A stretch of DNA of 64,000 nt from Cytobacillus oceanisediminis. Its GTDB lineage: Bacteria > Bacillota > Bacilli > Bacillales > Cytobacillaceae. The position numbers and the translations under genes were made by a program. The stretch spans positions 366,464 through 430,463 of the forward strand of contig NZ_VLKI01000001.1 of NCBI RefSeq assembly GCF_007830235.1. Reading direction: 5' to 3'. The notes under the pieces are model-generated. The model made no database searches. It was not told the origin of the DNA and saw nothing but the letters and a program-made list of their open reading frames with translations. This document shows positions 8,487 to 18,082 of this stretch, one piece after another; position 1 is the stretch's first letter, and every line of letters starts with the position of its first letter.

Positions 8487-9914
8487 TTATTTTAATTTTG
8501 ATGGCTGCACGTCGGCAGGAATAGGGCATTCATAAGGAGTATCGTTCAATGTTTCTAGTAATTCCTTTTTGGCGCTCTCGATAATATCTTTATTTTCCAA
8601 TGCTTTAATTGCTGTCAATGCGAGGACTTTTGATACTTGCAGCAACCCCTTATGAGCGATGGATGAAGTGCCTTGTGCGACCATTTGCCAGCTATGAAGA
8701 GCCGTTCCTAATGCGCATGTTGTCATCATGCACTGGACAGTAGGAGCAATCCAGCTGACGTCCCCTACATCAGATGAACCTGGTACCACCGCGTTAGATT
8801 CATATTTGGGGTGGATTTCTTCTGCTAAATACTGACCAGAAGGGATGTTGACTTTTTCATTTGCAATCGCCACGAGTTGGCCTGCGTTATTTTTTTCGTT
8901 TGCGGTTAACGAGTTCCAAATCTCTTTTGCATATTGTTGCTCGCTATTTGAAAACTCCGGCAAACCGACTTCAAGCATGCTTTCATACATCGTTTTTCCT
9001 AATACTTTGCTCGGAATATAATTGGAGCATGCCTTGTCAAAGATGACTTCTACTTCAGTTTCAGTCATAAGAGCGGCACCTTCTGCAATTTTCTTTATTC
9101 GCTCATAAATCTCTTTTGTTTCGTCTATTTGCGGAGCTCGGATCAGATAAAGCACTTCCGCATTTGCTTGAACAACGTTTGGCGAAATGCCCCCCGTGTT
9201 GGTTATGGCATAGTGAATACGAGCTTCAGGTATAACGTGTTCACGTAAATAATTGACACCAACGTTCATTAATTCCACAGCATCCAACGCACTGCGGCCT
9301 AGATGTGGAGAGGCAGCTGCATGAGAACTTGTCCCTTTGAATTTGAAATACGCTTGGATATTAGATAAGAAACTGGATGCAATCACTCCTGTATGCGGAC
9401 CAGGATGCCAACATAAGGCCATATCAACATCATCAAATATTCCTTCTCTTGCCATAAACGTTTTTCCAGATCCACCCTCTTCACCAGGACATCCGTAGAA
9501 GCGAACCGTTCCTTTTAAGTCATGTTCCTCCATATATGTCTTTAAGGCGACCGCTCCAGCCAATGCTCCTGTTCCGAGCAAGTTATGACCACAGCCGTGT
9601 CCATTTCCATCTTCGATATTTTTTTCCTTGTATGCTACATTTCCTTTTTGACTCATACCTGAAAGGGCGTCATATTCACCTAAAAAGGCAATTACGGGCT
9701 TCCCTTCTCCAAATTCACCAACAAAAGCCGTTTCAATCCCAGCGATTCCTTTTGTTACGCGAAAGCCTTTTCTTTCAAGTTGTTCGGATAAAATTCCAGC
9801 AGATACATACTCTTCAAATCTCGTTTCAGGGTTCTCCCAAATCTTATCACTGGTGGCAATCCATTGATCACGTGTTTTTTCAATAAAATTATTCACCCAA
9901 TGATGCTGGTTCAT
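8487..9914 (-). CDS. M20-family amidohydrolase (AbgB-like)
   Basis: A 475-residue metal-dependent amidohydrolase of the M20D type, like AbgB, the p-aminobenzoyl-glutamate hydrolase subunit. Visible motifs are FLGEYDALSGMSQ, the metal-binding GHGCGHNLLG, the glutamate pair in CPGEEGGSGK, and the GTSSHAAASPHLGRSALDA dimerisation region. The proteins hydrolyse N-acyl or peptide-like amides in the cytoplasm. I chose ATG 9914 because GGGGAGGAG stands just upstream; the longer frame lacks one. The start lies inside the 3' end of the symporter gene (26-base overlap), so the pair is a translationally coupled operon: uptake of an acidic amide followed by hydrolysis (inference). Confidence 0.88.
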   Translation of the reverse strand: MNQHHWVNNFIEKTRDQWIATSDKIWENPETRFEEYVSAGILSEQLERKGFRVTKGIAGIETAFVGEFGEGKPVIAFLGEYDALSGMSQKGNVAYKEKNIEDGNGHGCGHNLLGTGALAGAVALKTYMEEHDLKGTVRFYGCPGEEGGSGKTFMAREGIFDDVDMALCWHPGPHTGVIASSFLSNIQAYFKFKGTSSHAAASPHLGRSALDAVELMNVGVNYLREHVIPEARIHYAITNTGGISPNVVQANAEVLYLIRAPQIDETKEIYERIKKIAEGAALMTETEVEVIFDKACSNYIPSKVLGKTMYESMLEVGLPEFSNSEQQYAKEIWNSLTANEKNNAGQLVAIANEKVNIPSGQYLAEEIHPKYESNAVVPGSSDVGDVSWIAPTVQCMMTTCALGTALHSWQMVAQGTSSIAHKGLLQVSKVLALTAIKALENKDIIESAKKELLETLNDTPYECPIPADVQPSKLK

Positions 9915-11334
9915 TCTGTACTCCTCCCCTTCTTCTTCCAAATACAAATAAAAGAATCATGTAAATTGCTAATGTAGCCGCTATGAATAGCAGGCCGGTT
10001 TGGACACCATATTCAATGAGAATACCAAAATTTAATGGGAATAAGGCGAATCCTACCACAGTATTAAACGAATAGCCCAAAGAATAATCACTTAGCGACG
10101 GTGACTTAAAATCAGGATCAACCATCTTTAAAAGTAGGAGTCCTGTAATAAAAACGCCAGAGCATGTTCCTAAAACAGCCATGCTTCTTTCAAACCAATA
10201 TTCTCCAAAATACTTTTTGCATAAGAAATAAGCTAACACAGCTGTTACGGCTAAACCGATTACCATCATTGTTACTAATGGCAGGAGATACGTGAAAACT
10301 GCCTGAACAGGCAAGCTAATAATGGCAGCAACAACTGCATATTCTGTCAAAGTTCCAGAGATTTTACTTTTTACTTTTTCATCGACTGACCAGTCCAATT
10401 TAAACTTTTGCATTAATCCCCATACTGCGTACATTAGTAGGATTGCATATGCCCAAGCTGGAATTAAGCTAAGAACTGGCACACCCCATACTTTTAAATA
10501 ATGAACTAGAAGCATCGCTCCCCCACTCACGCCGAAGATAAGGGACAAATGATACGCAAGGGTATCGACAGATGAAGAAAGAGTTGTTTCTCTACCAAAA
10601 GACGCTTGTTTATTGACGTCTTTTTGATAACCTACTTTCATCTCTTCAGGAAGAGATTCTGTTGATTTGATAAAGTTTGTATAATTTCTTCTAGCGGCAA
10701 AGTTTATTAAAGCAATCCCTACTAGTATTCCTCCAATCATACCGACAGTTGCCGTCGTAACTGCAACCCCTTGAGCCGTTTCCCAATAAGGCTGGTTCAT
10801 GGACTGTAACAAGCTACCAACTACACCAGCTGTACCATGACCGCCTGAGAAGCCGGCCTGTAATTCTGTTCCAAGCGTTACATAAGCATCTGAAACCATA
10901 CCAGTTAATTTAAAGAAATAATGTGTACCGACACCAATGAGGTTTTGTACTGCTCCAATTAAACCTAAAATGAGGAACATAATAAGGATATTTCTAGTTG
11001 TATTTCCTTTACCTGAACCGACTGAATTTTTCGCTGATTTCAATCCAAGTGGTACAGATGCTACAACGGGAATAATCAGTAAGCCTGGCAGTAGGGAGGC
11101 AATTGATAACCAATCTTGGGGGATGGGTAGAATGGCATAATCACCTAATACAATTGGACCTAGAAGCAATCCGATAAATCCCCCTATAACAGAAGCTGGA
11201 AGAAACATTTTTTGAAAAAGTGGAACTTTCGCCCTTAAAAATGTACCAATCAGGAGGAATATGCTTAACAAAATAAATGTAAAGAATATTCCATTTAAGG
11301 CTTCACTTAACAATGCTTTCTCCATTGCATTCAC
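9889..11334 (-). CDS. sodium/glutamate symporter-family transporter (GltS-like)
   Basis: A 481-residue membrane protein with 12 or so hydrophobic segments and GltS-family features: the FLPASVIGGFIGLLLGP segment, the glycine-rich GTELQAGFSGGHGTAGVVGS core, and a symmetric second half (LGTCSGVFITGLLLLKMVDP). It should import glutamate or a related acidic compound with sodium. It is the first gene of a two-gene operon with the M20 hydrolase and is divergent from the regulator at 11581. Together these suggest import and breakdown of an N-acylated or aminobenzoyl-type acidic amino acid rather than plain glutamate (inference). Confidence 0.88.
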   Translation of the reverse strand: MNAMEKALLSEALNGIFFTFILLSIFLLIGTFLRAKVPLFQKMFLPASVIGGFIGLLLGPIVLGDYAILPIPQDWLSIASLLPGLLIIPVVASVPLGLKSAKNSVGSGKGNTTRNILIMFLILGLIGAVQNLIGVGTHYFFKLTGMVSDAYVTLGTELQAGFSGGHGTAGVVGSLLQSMNQPYWETAQGVAVTTATVGMIGGILVGIALINFAARRNYTNFIKSTESLPEEMKVGYQKDVNKQASFGRETTLSSSVDTLAYHLSLIFGVSGGAMLLVHYLKVWGVPVLSLIPAWAYAILLMYAVWGLMQKFKLDWSVDEKVKSKISGTLTEYAVVAAIISLPVQAVFTYLLPLVTMMVIGLAVTAVLAYFLCKKYFGEYWFERSMAVLGTCSGVFITGLLLLKMVDPDFKSPSLSDYSLGYSFNTVVGFALFPLNFGILIEYGVQTGLLFIAATLAIYMILLFVFGRRRGGVQNEPASLGE

Positions 11335-11580
11335 TCTCCTTCAAAAAAATTCAGAACAATAAATTCTAAAAATATTTTTGGACTTTTTTTGGTCATTGTC
11401 TAAAATTATTATATAAGAAATTTGTCGAATATTCAAGAAAATTTAACAATATCTTAATTAATTTACAAAATACATAATGAATTAATCCTAAAAATGATTA
11501 CTTAAATTTCCCTATTTTCTCCGTACTTGATAGAGAGTTATAGTAAAATAAGAAAAAGAAGAAGATAAAGGAGTATTTCA

Positions 11581-12906
11581 ATGATTAAAATCGGGGTTAT
11601 CACTGCCAGAAGTACAATTGATACGCTGAAGCCTATATTTAAGTTGTACCAGGATCAGTGTGAATATCATTTTATGTCATATGAGAAGCTTCAAGAGATT
11701 AAAAATATTTATAAGCAAAACCATAAATTTTTTGATGGGCTTATTTTTGGCGGTCCATTGCCCTATTTTTACCTTGAGCAGGAAATTCAAAAGTCTTCCA
11801 AGCCTGTTGTGTTTTTGGACATATCGGAAAAAGACTTTTATAAGCATTTATTTAACATTTCTCAGCAGTATAAAGAACTTGATTTTTCAAGAGTATATAT
11901 TGATTTTTTATGGGGAAAAGAGCAGGCTTTAGAACTTGAAGCATTATTACCAAATGAGAAGCCTATATATACCCTTAAACAAGAGATTGATTTTAAAAAT
12001 GAAAGACAATATGAAGAAGTATTAGAAAAGCATTTTAAACTATGGAGAGAAGGAATCGTTGATTTATCTATAACAAGAACAGCCAATATTGTTGAGACTA
12101 TGAAAAAACAGGGACTTAACGTATATTACTTGGGCATTTCTAAAGACTCAATTAAAGAAAAAATAGAAGAATTAATTACGAAAGTTGAATATTACAGAAT
12201 AAAGGACAATCAGATTGTCGTTGGCTATCTTGAAAGTCCAACCGTTAACAATCTTTTAGAGAATGAGTTACTACATGTATCTATACATAAGGAGCTATTA
12301 GAGTTCTGTACTCAATCTGGATTTCAATTAGGGATCCAAAAGTATAATCAAACGTTTGAAATCATTACATCTTACGGTGTATTGCAAGAATTGACTAATC
12401 ATTTCCACTACTGTAGAATCATTCGCTTTTTAAAGGAACATTTATCATTTGATGTGAATATTGGCTGGGGAATTGGAATTACGGTAGGTCAGGCCCTTAA
12501 ACATGCAAAGATGGCCCACCGTGAAGCAAAGTCGTATATGGAATCATGTGCATTTGTAATCGATGAAAACGAGATCTCCATGGGACCGTTTGGATTTGAG
12601 GAAGAGTGCGAAACCGGAAATTCATTTTACAACTGGAAAAACTTCGAGAAATTAAGTAAAGAAAAAAACATTTCTGTCTCTCACCTACAAAAAGTGTTTA
12701 CTGTAACAACAAGACTAAAAACAACTGAAATAACAAGCAATGAGGCAGCGGAAGCATTAGGCTTGTCCGTAAGGAGTGCGAATCGTCTATTAAATGAATT
12801 TGTTGAAAAAGATCTTGCAAAAGTCGAGCAGAGAAAACAAAACAGCTTGCAAGGAAGACCGGTAAAGGTATACACAATTCATTTTCCGCCTAATGGGAGT
12901 GCTTAA
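11581..12906 (+). CDS. HTH transcriptional regulator, probable regulator of the gltS-M20 operon
   Basis: A 441-residue cytoplasmic protein. The C-terminal 70 residues contain a winged helix-turn-helix (TSNEAAEALGLSVRSANRLLNEF) followed by a basic wing (GRPVKVYTI). The first 200 residues resemble a Rossmann-like sensor (IKIGVITARSTIDTLKPIF; DGLIFGGPLPYFYLEQ). The middle part, with IGWGIGITVGQALKHAKMAHREA, recalls a degenerate nucleotide-cyclase/GGDEF-like fold. I do not recognise a characterised homologue. It faces away from the gltS-M20 operon across a 246-base promoter region, the normal position for its regulator. RBS AAAGGAG sits seven bases before ATG. Confidence 0.75.
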   Translation: MIKIGVITARSTIDTLKPIFKLYQDQCEYHFMSYEKLQEIKNIYKQNHKFFDGLIFGGPLPYFYLEQEIQKSSKPVVFLDISEKDFYKHLFNISQQYKELDFSRVYIDFLWGKEQALELEALLPNEKPIYTLKQEIDFKNERQYEEVLEKHFKLWREGIVDLSITRTANIVETMKKQGLNVYYLGISKDSIKEKIEELITKVEYYRIKDNQIVVGYLESPTVNNLLENELLHVSIHKELLEFCTQSGFQLGIQKYNQTFEIITSYGVLQELTNHFHYCRIIRFLKEHLSFDVNIGWGIGITVGQALKHAKMAHREAKSYMESCAFVIDENEISMGPFGFEEECETGNSFYNWKNFEKLSKEKNISVSHLQKVFTVTTRLKTTEITSNEAAEALGLSVRSANRLLNEFVEKDLAKVEQRKQNSLQGRPVKVYTIHFPPNGSA

Positions 12907-13278
12907 GTTCCAGTCAACTTTGGATACGCAATTAGTAGTTGAATACTCTGGATATGTTGAAAATAATGGAAACATCGAAAAATTTCGGGCTATTTTAATA
13001 AGACCTTTTTGAAATATATGTCTCCTTGGGCTGGAAGCATATTATTTACTGGAAGAATACTGTTTGGGGTATATTCAGAAAAATGGGGATTTACACGTAA
13101 AGAATATACCAATTTTAAAAGTCTAATTTCTCAGTGTTATAAACGAGAAATTGGGCTTTCTTTACTTCACAATCTGGCCCGTTTGTTCAATAAGCAGAGT
13201 TTCACGACTAAGAAACACAGGGACGGTTCTCTTGTTTCACTATCAGAGTAGAAACACGCGAACCGTCCCCTAATTTCT
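12907..13278. other. 372-base region without an intact gene; hairpin repeat
   Basis: No credible gene is seen; an 80-codon frame at 13009-13251 lacks a ribosome binding site and overlaps repeats. The region around 13165-13195 resembles the CACAATCTGGCCC repeat found at 28521 and 29261. The right part is the GGGACGGTT hairpin annotated separately. Confidence 0.5.
13221..13270. repeat. GGGACGGTTC/GAACCGTCCC hairpin repeat
   Basis: An imperfect inverted repeat with outer arms GGGACGGTT and AACCGTCCC and inner arms GTTTC and GAAAC. Related copies occur at 18839-18877 and, as a half copy, at 30670-30690; 21 bases (13258-13278) are identical to 30670-30690. These behave like a small dispersed REP-type element. 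Confidence 0.65.
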
Positions 13279-13991
13279 TTAGATTCCCAGTATGACACTG
13301 TGATTCCCATCAGCACTTTCCACGCCTAAGAAACCCTCTTGTTGAGAAGCTAACTTTACTATTTTGCCTGCCATTTTCCCATAACCTGAGCAAACTCGAA
13401 TCTCGCTCTGCATTATCAGGATCAACAGTAATAATCATGCATCTTTCACAATGCCTTTTTAATTGTATTTCTACTTCTCTTTCTATTTGCATTCGTTTGC
13501 CAAACCATTTCTCCTCTTAATGTTACTAGTAAATTAGGACGAAAACGTCGATGATCAGCCTCGGCCTTTCCCCATATTTCTTTTAATTTATCTAATGAGG
13601 CATCGGTTACTAGTTGAATGTTTTCTTCCTCAATGGCCCCTAAAGGCACATGCGAAGGGGTATATGTAATAGAAGAGATTTTTCGTTCTGATTTGTTTTC
13701 TATTTCTTTAGTTAGTTCTTCATCTTCCCTATAAAGTACCTTGCCTTCAGGTGTCATTATCTCAACTTTAAGATATTTCTTAATTAAATCTTCCCATATA
13801 AATCTTGCTTTATATCGAACCATTTCAGGGAGTTGTGTTATTGTCAAAATTCCCCTTGTCTTGTTTCATCTAAAAAAGCATGGCTACGATCTCCATACAA
13901 ACCATAGTCCATTATTTTTGTTTTCTGTACACTTTCACCATAAGGATTTCACAGCATGGTGGACAATTTCCTTGATATGACCGATTAACAT
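13279..13991 (-). pseudogene. MOSC-domain protein, broken by several frameshifts
   Basis: Reading three frames in turn gives one recognisable MOSC-domain protein (YiiM/YcbX type, a probable molybdenum-cofactor sulfurtransfer or binding domain). The pieces are MLIGHIKEIVHHAVKS at the start (about 13991), an in-frame stop near 13943, then GLYGDRSHAFLDETRQG, a shift near 13850 into the long frame containing ITQLPEMVRYKA and RRFRPNLLV, a shift near 13480 into LKRHCERCMIITVDPDNAERD, and a last shift into EGFLGVESADGNHSVILGI and stop at 13279. At least four lesions are visible, so the gene is dead. The family-typical motifs RRFRPNLLV and CERC make the identification firm. Confidence 0.82.
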
Positions 13992-14048
13992 TTCATTTTC
14001 TCCCGATTTTTGACATCATACCTTATTTTAAGTCTTTTTAAATGTTTT

Positions 14049-15014
14049 TTAATATGAACTACATCTCTCTGTTAAGGATGGGTCAATCATATCCGTTACT
14101 GCACGATAAAGGTTTTCTGGATATTCAGCTATTCGGTGACATAAATACAAATACCATTCTTGCCCATAAGTCAAGTATACTTTGCATTTGTATTCTTTGC
14201 TTTTTAAATCCTTTAATAAATCCGGGCGTATTCCGTACAGCATTTCTATTTCTACATTTGGATGTTTAAGAAACTGTCGCTGTTCCATTTCCTGAATAAG
14301 AATTTCATCATGTGTGGCTATGGATACTGGGTGGTTTGCTTCTATTAATTGTTCTAAAAGATTAAGATAACGGTTATTTAATTCCTTTGACCTGGACAAT
14401 GCAACTTCAACAGATTCTTGATAAGCTCCTTTGACAATCCGTATTTTCCCAGGATAATGAATGAGTTCCTGAATATCACCGCTGGATCGATATAAGTGTA
14501 CCTGTAGTGTAATTCCTACATTAGGGTACTGCTCAGTCGTTTTTTTATAAATATCAAGAATCTTATTCGTTTTCGATGATTCCTCCATACTAATCATAAG
14601 TGTAATCCCATACTGATCTGCTTTCTTGGCTAACTCAAGCAAATGATTATAAGCTGTGTCCGGATCAATAGATAACCCAATATGGGAAAGATCAAATGAA
14701 ACCGTTTGCTTCATGGACATAGAACCCATTTCTTCTATAAGATTCAAAAACTCGTCTTTAGCTTTTATACATTCCCCTAAATCTGCTGTATTTTCCCCAA
14801 TGTATTCAAGTGAAATCAAATATCCTTTTGAAATCAGCTCATTTGCTATTTCGATTCCATCTTGTTTATTTTCCCCTGTAACAAACCGTTTGGCAGCCTT
14901 CAATAATAAAGGGTAGAGCTCACTGGACTGTTGGATATAAGATTTAACCTGTTGATTTCTTGCAATTGATTTAAGTGCTTGGGCGACTTGGATTTCAGGG
15001 TTTGTCATGGTCAT
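14049..15014 (-). CDS. proline dehydrogenase
   Basis: A 321-residue single-domain proline dehydrogenase, close to the usual 300-310 residues of Bacillus PutB/FadM. It has the TIM-barrel signatures VSFDLSHIGLSID, IRIVKGAYQE, VSIATHDE, EMLYGIRPDL and a terminal LYLCHRIAEYPENL motif that binds FAD and proline. It oxidises L-proline to pyrroline-5-carboxylate, passing electrons to the membrane. ATG 15014 follows AAAGGAG. No pyrroline-5-carboxylate dehydrogenase gene lies nearby, so the second step must be encoded elsewhere. It is divergent from the MocR-type regulator at 15130, which probably controls it (inference). Confidence 0.9.
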   Translation of the reverse strand: MTMTNPEIQVAQALKSIARNQQVKSYIQQSSELYPLLLKAAKRFVTGENKQDGIEIANELISKGYLISLEYIGENTADLGECIKAKDEFLNLIEEMGSMSMKQTVSFDLSHIGLSIDPDTAYNHLLELAKKADQYGITLMISMEESSKTNKILDIYKKTTEQYPNVGITLQVHLYRSSGDIQELIHYPGKIRIVKGAYQESVEVALSRSKELNNRYLNLLEQLIEANHPVSIATHDEILIQEMEQRQFLKHPNVEIEMLYGIRPDLLKDLKSKEYKCKVYLTYGQEWYLYLCHRIAEYPENLYRAVTDMIDPSLTERCSSY

Positions 15015-15129
15015 ACATCTCCTTTTTACTAATTTAATCCACTTTATCATGATAAAATGGTTTATATTAGTGCCAATTATTATGATTTTTGAAGGTACCA
15101 CTTTTCTTTCAGAAGGAGAAAATGCAAAA

Positions 15130-16560
15130 ATGCTTTGGATACCCATTGACCGGTCGCTAGATATACCTTTAATTAGACAAGTTCATCAGCAAATACGGGA
15201 CCGAATTTTAAATGGTCAGCTAAAATCAGATGAAAAACTTCCGTCTACACGTGAGCTATCCTCTGAATTGAAAGTCTCAAGGAATGTAATTTTAGAAGCT
15301 TATGATCAACTTACGGCCGAAGGTTTTTTGGTTTCTCGAATGGGTTCGGGGACATTTGTTGCTGCCGGGGCTTTTCTAGAACACCATAAAAAGGAACCTT
15401 CATTCTATTCTTCCAATTGGATAGAAGAAAACAAAATAGATGAAAACACTATTAATTTTCGTTCAGGTATACCCGCATTGGATTTATTCCCTCGTAAAAC
15501 ATGGACCAAGTTATCTTCTGCCATCTTGAGTGACACACCTCCCTCTTCGTTCGGTTATGATATTCCCGAAGGCCGTCCGGAATTAAGGAAGGTTTTATCG
15601 CATTATTTACTGAAAACAAGAGGTGTTGACTGTCATCCGGACCAAATTGTGATTACTTCTGGTGCAACACAAGCTATGACCCTAGTTTCTAAATTACTCA
15701 TATCACCGGAGGATATGGTAATTATGGAAGATCCAATCACCAATGATATTCAAACGATATTTAAAACAACAGGTGCGGAGCTTTATCCCATACCTGTTGA
15801 CGAAAATGGAATGAAAACATCTTTGCTGCCATTAAATAAAAATCCCAAATTCGTCTTTGTTACTCCTTCCCATCAGTTCCCTTTAGGAGGTACGTTACCG
15901 ATTCAACGGCGGATTCAATTGATTCATTACTCTAGAAAAACAAATTGTTATCTTGTTGAAGATGATTATGACAGTGAGTTTCGGTACGAAGGCCCACCCG
16001 TGAGTTCATTACAAGGATTGGAACCGGAACGTGTGCTATATATTGGTTCGTTTAGCAAAATCTTATCACCTGCTCTAAGAATGGGATATTTAATTCTTCC
16101 TTTACATTTGATTGAAAAATGCCGAAAGTTAAAATGGTTTTCGGATTTACATACCCCTTCTTTAGATCAGCTCGTCCTTGCACGTTTTATTAAGGAAGGC
16201 TATTTGGAACGACATATTGGAAAGATGAAGAAGATTTATAAAAGCCGGAGAGACTTCCTAATCAATTGTTTAAAAACAACTTTTTCGAAAAAGGTTAATA
16301 TTTTCGGTGATTCGACAGGCTTGCATCTCATTGTTGAATTTAATGAACAACATTTTTCAAAAGGAGTTCTTGAAAAAATTGAACTTTTTGGGGTTAAAAT
16401 ATATCCGGTAGAGGATCATGCAATTGAAAAAGGAAAACATCCAAATCAAATTATTTTGGGTTATGGACATTTAAAAAATGAAGAAATAGAAGAAGGAATA
16501 ACTAGGCTATGTCAAGCCATTTATAATGCTAATACTCGAAATAAAAGTCGATTGAATTAG
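15130..16560 (+). CDS. MocR/PdxR-type regulator (GntR HTH fused to aminotransferase)
   Basis: A 476-residue protein with an N-terminal GntR winged helix (LPSTRELSSELKVSRNVILEAYDQL, about residues 35-60) and a class-I aminotransferase domain from about residue 110. The pyridoxal-phosphate lysine is in IGSFSKILSPALRMGY, and the aspartate motif is VEDDYDSEFRY. Such proteins sense PLP-linked ligands and regulate vitamin B6, GABA or amino acid genes. ATG 15130 follows AGAAGGAGA; the longer frame upstream overlaps the proline dehydrogenase start. Divergence from proline dehydrogenase suggests control of proline use, which is an uncommon target for this family (inference). Confidence 0.9.
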   Translation: MLWIPIDRSLDIPLIRQVHQQIRDRILNGQLKSDEKLPSTRELSSELKVSRNVILEAYDQLTAEGFLVSRMGSGTFVAAGAFLEHHKKEPSFYSSNWIEENKIDENTINFRSGIPALDLFPRKTWTKLSSAILSDTPPSSFGYDIPEGRPELRKVLSHYLLKTRGVDCHPDQIVITSGATQAMTLVSKLLISPEDMVIMEDPITNDIQTIFKTTGAELYPIPVDENGMKTSLLPLNKNPKFVFVTPSHQFPLGGTLPIQRRIQLIHYSRKTNCYLVEDDYDSEFRYEGPPVSSLQGLEPERVLYIGSFSKILSPALRMGYLILPLHLIEKCRKLKWFSDLHTPSLDQLVLARFIKEGYLERHIGKMKKIYKSRRDFLINCLKTTFSKKVNIFGDSTGLHLIVEFNEQHFSKGVLEKIELFGVKIYPVEDHAIEKGKHPNQIILGYGHLKNEEIEEGITRLCQAIYNANTRNKSRLN

Positions 16561-17007
16561 CTTTAGGAAAATCGACCTTTCCCATAATCAGTAGAGGGTG
16601 TGTGGCAAAAACCCCTTAAAAGCGAACAAAAAGAAAGAGCGTGTTTTACAAAAGATCGATCAAAACACGCTCATAATATATTCAATTTGATTATTTCTAC
16701 GATCTTTCCTCAATTAAAGTCGATAAAAAAGAAAATAGGAAAATAGTCTTTTTTTCGATTAATGGAACGATAAAAAAGAGCAAGAAGGAAAATGCCAAAC
16801 AACCACGTTTAGCAGGATCCATAGCCAGTAGGATTTCATGAAATGACCCGTTTCTTGAAGGGTTTACAATTGCATATTTTATCATTTAATAACAAAGTTA
16901 ACCATATTTTAGGTCTTATAAGCAGAACAATTTCTTCATAAGGCAACACATATAATAAGAACTAAACAGGAAAAATTATGTGCAAATTTCAGGGGCACCT
17001 TGGTCTT
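16561..17007. other. intergenic region with an inverted repeat
   Basis: The only clear structure is an 11-bp perfect inverted repeat GAGCGTGTTTT (16637-16647) and AAAACACGCTC (16662-16672). It may end the MocR transcript, though its T-rich flank is on the minus strand. A 62-codon minus frame at 16697-16885 lacks a ribosome binding site and was not accepted. Nothing else is recognised. Confidence 0.5.
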
Positions 17008-17034
17008 TGTCACAAAACTCCTCCTTAACTCGTT
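17008..17034 (+). promoter_or_regulatory. ECF41-type promoter of the sigma factor gene
   Basis: TGTCACA (17008-17014), a 16-base spacer and CGTT (17031-17034) match the published ECF41 promoter type (TGTCACA, 16-17 bases, CGTC). The ATG of the sigma factor is 58 bases downstream. The same arrangement with the same spacer stands on the minus strand at 18775-18749, ahead of the neighbouring CMD gene. Confidence 0.72.
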
Positions 17035-17091
17035 TTATTTTTGCAGCCATTGCTTTGAATCAGCATTTGGCAGAATAAGATTGGAAGTGAA

Positions 17092-17961
17092 ATGATGCAA
17101 GAAATGTACATGCAATATAAAGGCTTGCTGTTTAAGCTCGCCTATCAATTGACAGGATCTGTCTCTGATGCAGAGGATGTTGTGCATGATGTTTTTTTGA
17201 AATTATATGATGTTCCAAAGGAGAAGCTGACTGAGCCTAAAGCTTATCTTTGTAAAATGGTCACAAATCGATGTTATGATTTACAAAAATCAGCGCGCAA
17301 AAAACGGGAGCAGTATTTTGGAGAATGGCTTCCAGAGCCCCTGTTTCATTCGAGTTCGAATGAGGATTCCATAGAATCGGTCGAGCGCGGTGATTTATTG
17401 TCTTATGCGATGATCGTACTGCTTGAACGGCTTACACCAACGGAGCGCGTTGTTTTTGTCCTGCGTGAGGCACTGGGCTTTGACTATGAGGAGATTGCAG
17501 AGCTCATGGAAAAAAGCGCGGTGAATTGCCGTAAACTGTTCAGTCGTGCACGTGCAAAAATGGGGATTACCGCTGAAGAGCTTGTTCATACTGAAACAGC
17601 CCCTATAGAACTGATTACTGACTTTCTGGCAGCACTCAAACAGGGGAACATGAAGCGAATGGTATCTATGCTTGATCCTAATGTTATACTGGTCTCTGAT
17701 GGAGGAGGAAAAGCAATGGCTGCTATTTTCCCAATTAAAACGAGTGATCACGTTGTTCGCTTTCTTCTCGGCGTTTTACGCAAAGCATCAACGACTGAGG
17801 GAACTCCGCAAATTGAAATCAGGCAAATTAACGAACAACCTGCTTTTATACAACGTTCTAATGATGGCATTCATACGGTGGGAATCGTTCATACAGAGGG
17901 AAATTTGATCCGAAACATATACATTATCCGAAACCCCGATAAACTGAAAAATGGAGTATAA
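17092..17961 (+). CDS. ECF41-group RNA polymerase sigma factor (SigJ-like)
   Basis: A 289-residue extracytoplasmic-function sigma factor with region 2 (YKGLLFKLAYQLTGSVSDAED, VHDVFLKLY), region 4 (LTPTERVVFVLREALGFDYEE, ELMEKSAVNCRKLFSRAR) and a C-terminal SnoaL/NTF2-like extension. The extension contains the two ECF41 hallmarks DGGGK (203-207) and NPDKL (281-285). In this group the extension replaces an anti-sigma factor and tunes activity. ECF41 genes are typically next to a carboxymuconolactone decarboxylase, oxidoreductase or epimerase gene; here a CMD gene lies convergently 121 bases downstream. A matching promoter upstream suggests autoregulation. Confidence 0.92.
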   Translation: MMQEMYMQYKGLLFKLAYQLTGSVSDAEDVVHDVFLKLYDVPKEKLTEPKAYLCKMVTNRCYDLQKSARKKREQYFGEWLPEPLFHSSSNEDSIESVERGDLLSYAMIVLLERLTPTERVVFVLREALGFDYEEIAELMEKSAVNCRKLFSRARAKMGITAEELVHTETAPIELITDFLAALKQGNMKRMVSMLDPNVILVSDGGGKAMAAIFPIKTSDHVVRFLLGVLRKASTTEGTPQIEIRQINEQPAFIQRSNDGIHTVGIVHTEGNLIRNIYIIRNPDKLKNGV

Positions 17962-18082
17962 AATAGAGTTCATTCGGGTCCTATTTATCCGGAGACCGGT
18001 AAGATGATCAATCTCATTTTACAGGTCTATTTTTGTTCGACGCAACCTATAGAAGCCCATGATTATTGCGGGTTTATACTAC

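Noticed and set aside
13009..13251. 80-codon plus-strand frame
   Set aside because: It has no ribosome binding site, runs through repeat sequence and shows no recognisable motif.
16697..16885. 62-codon hydrophobic minus-strand frame
   Set aside because: There is no ribosome binding site or recognisable family; it is probably chance.
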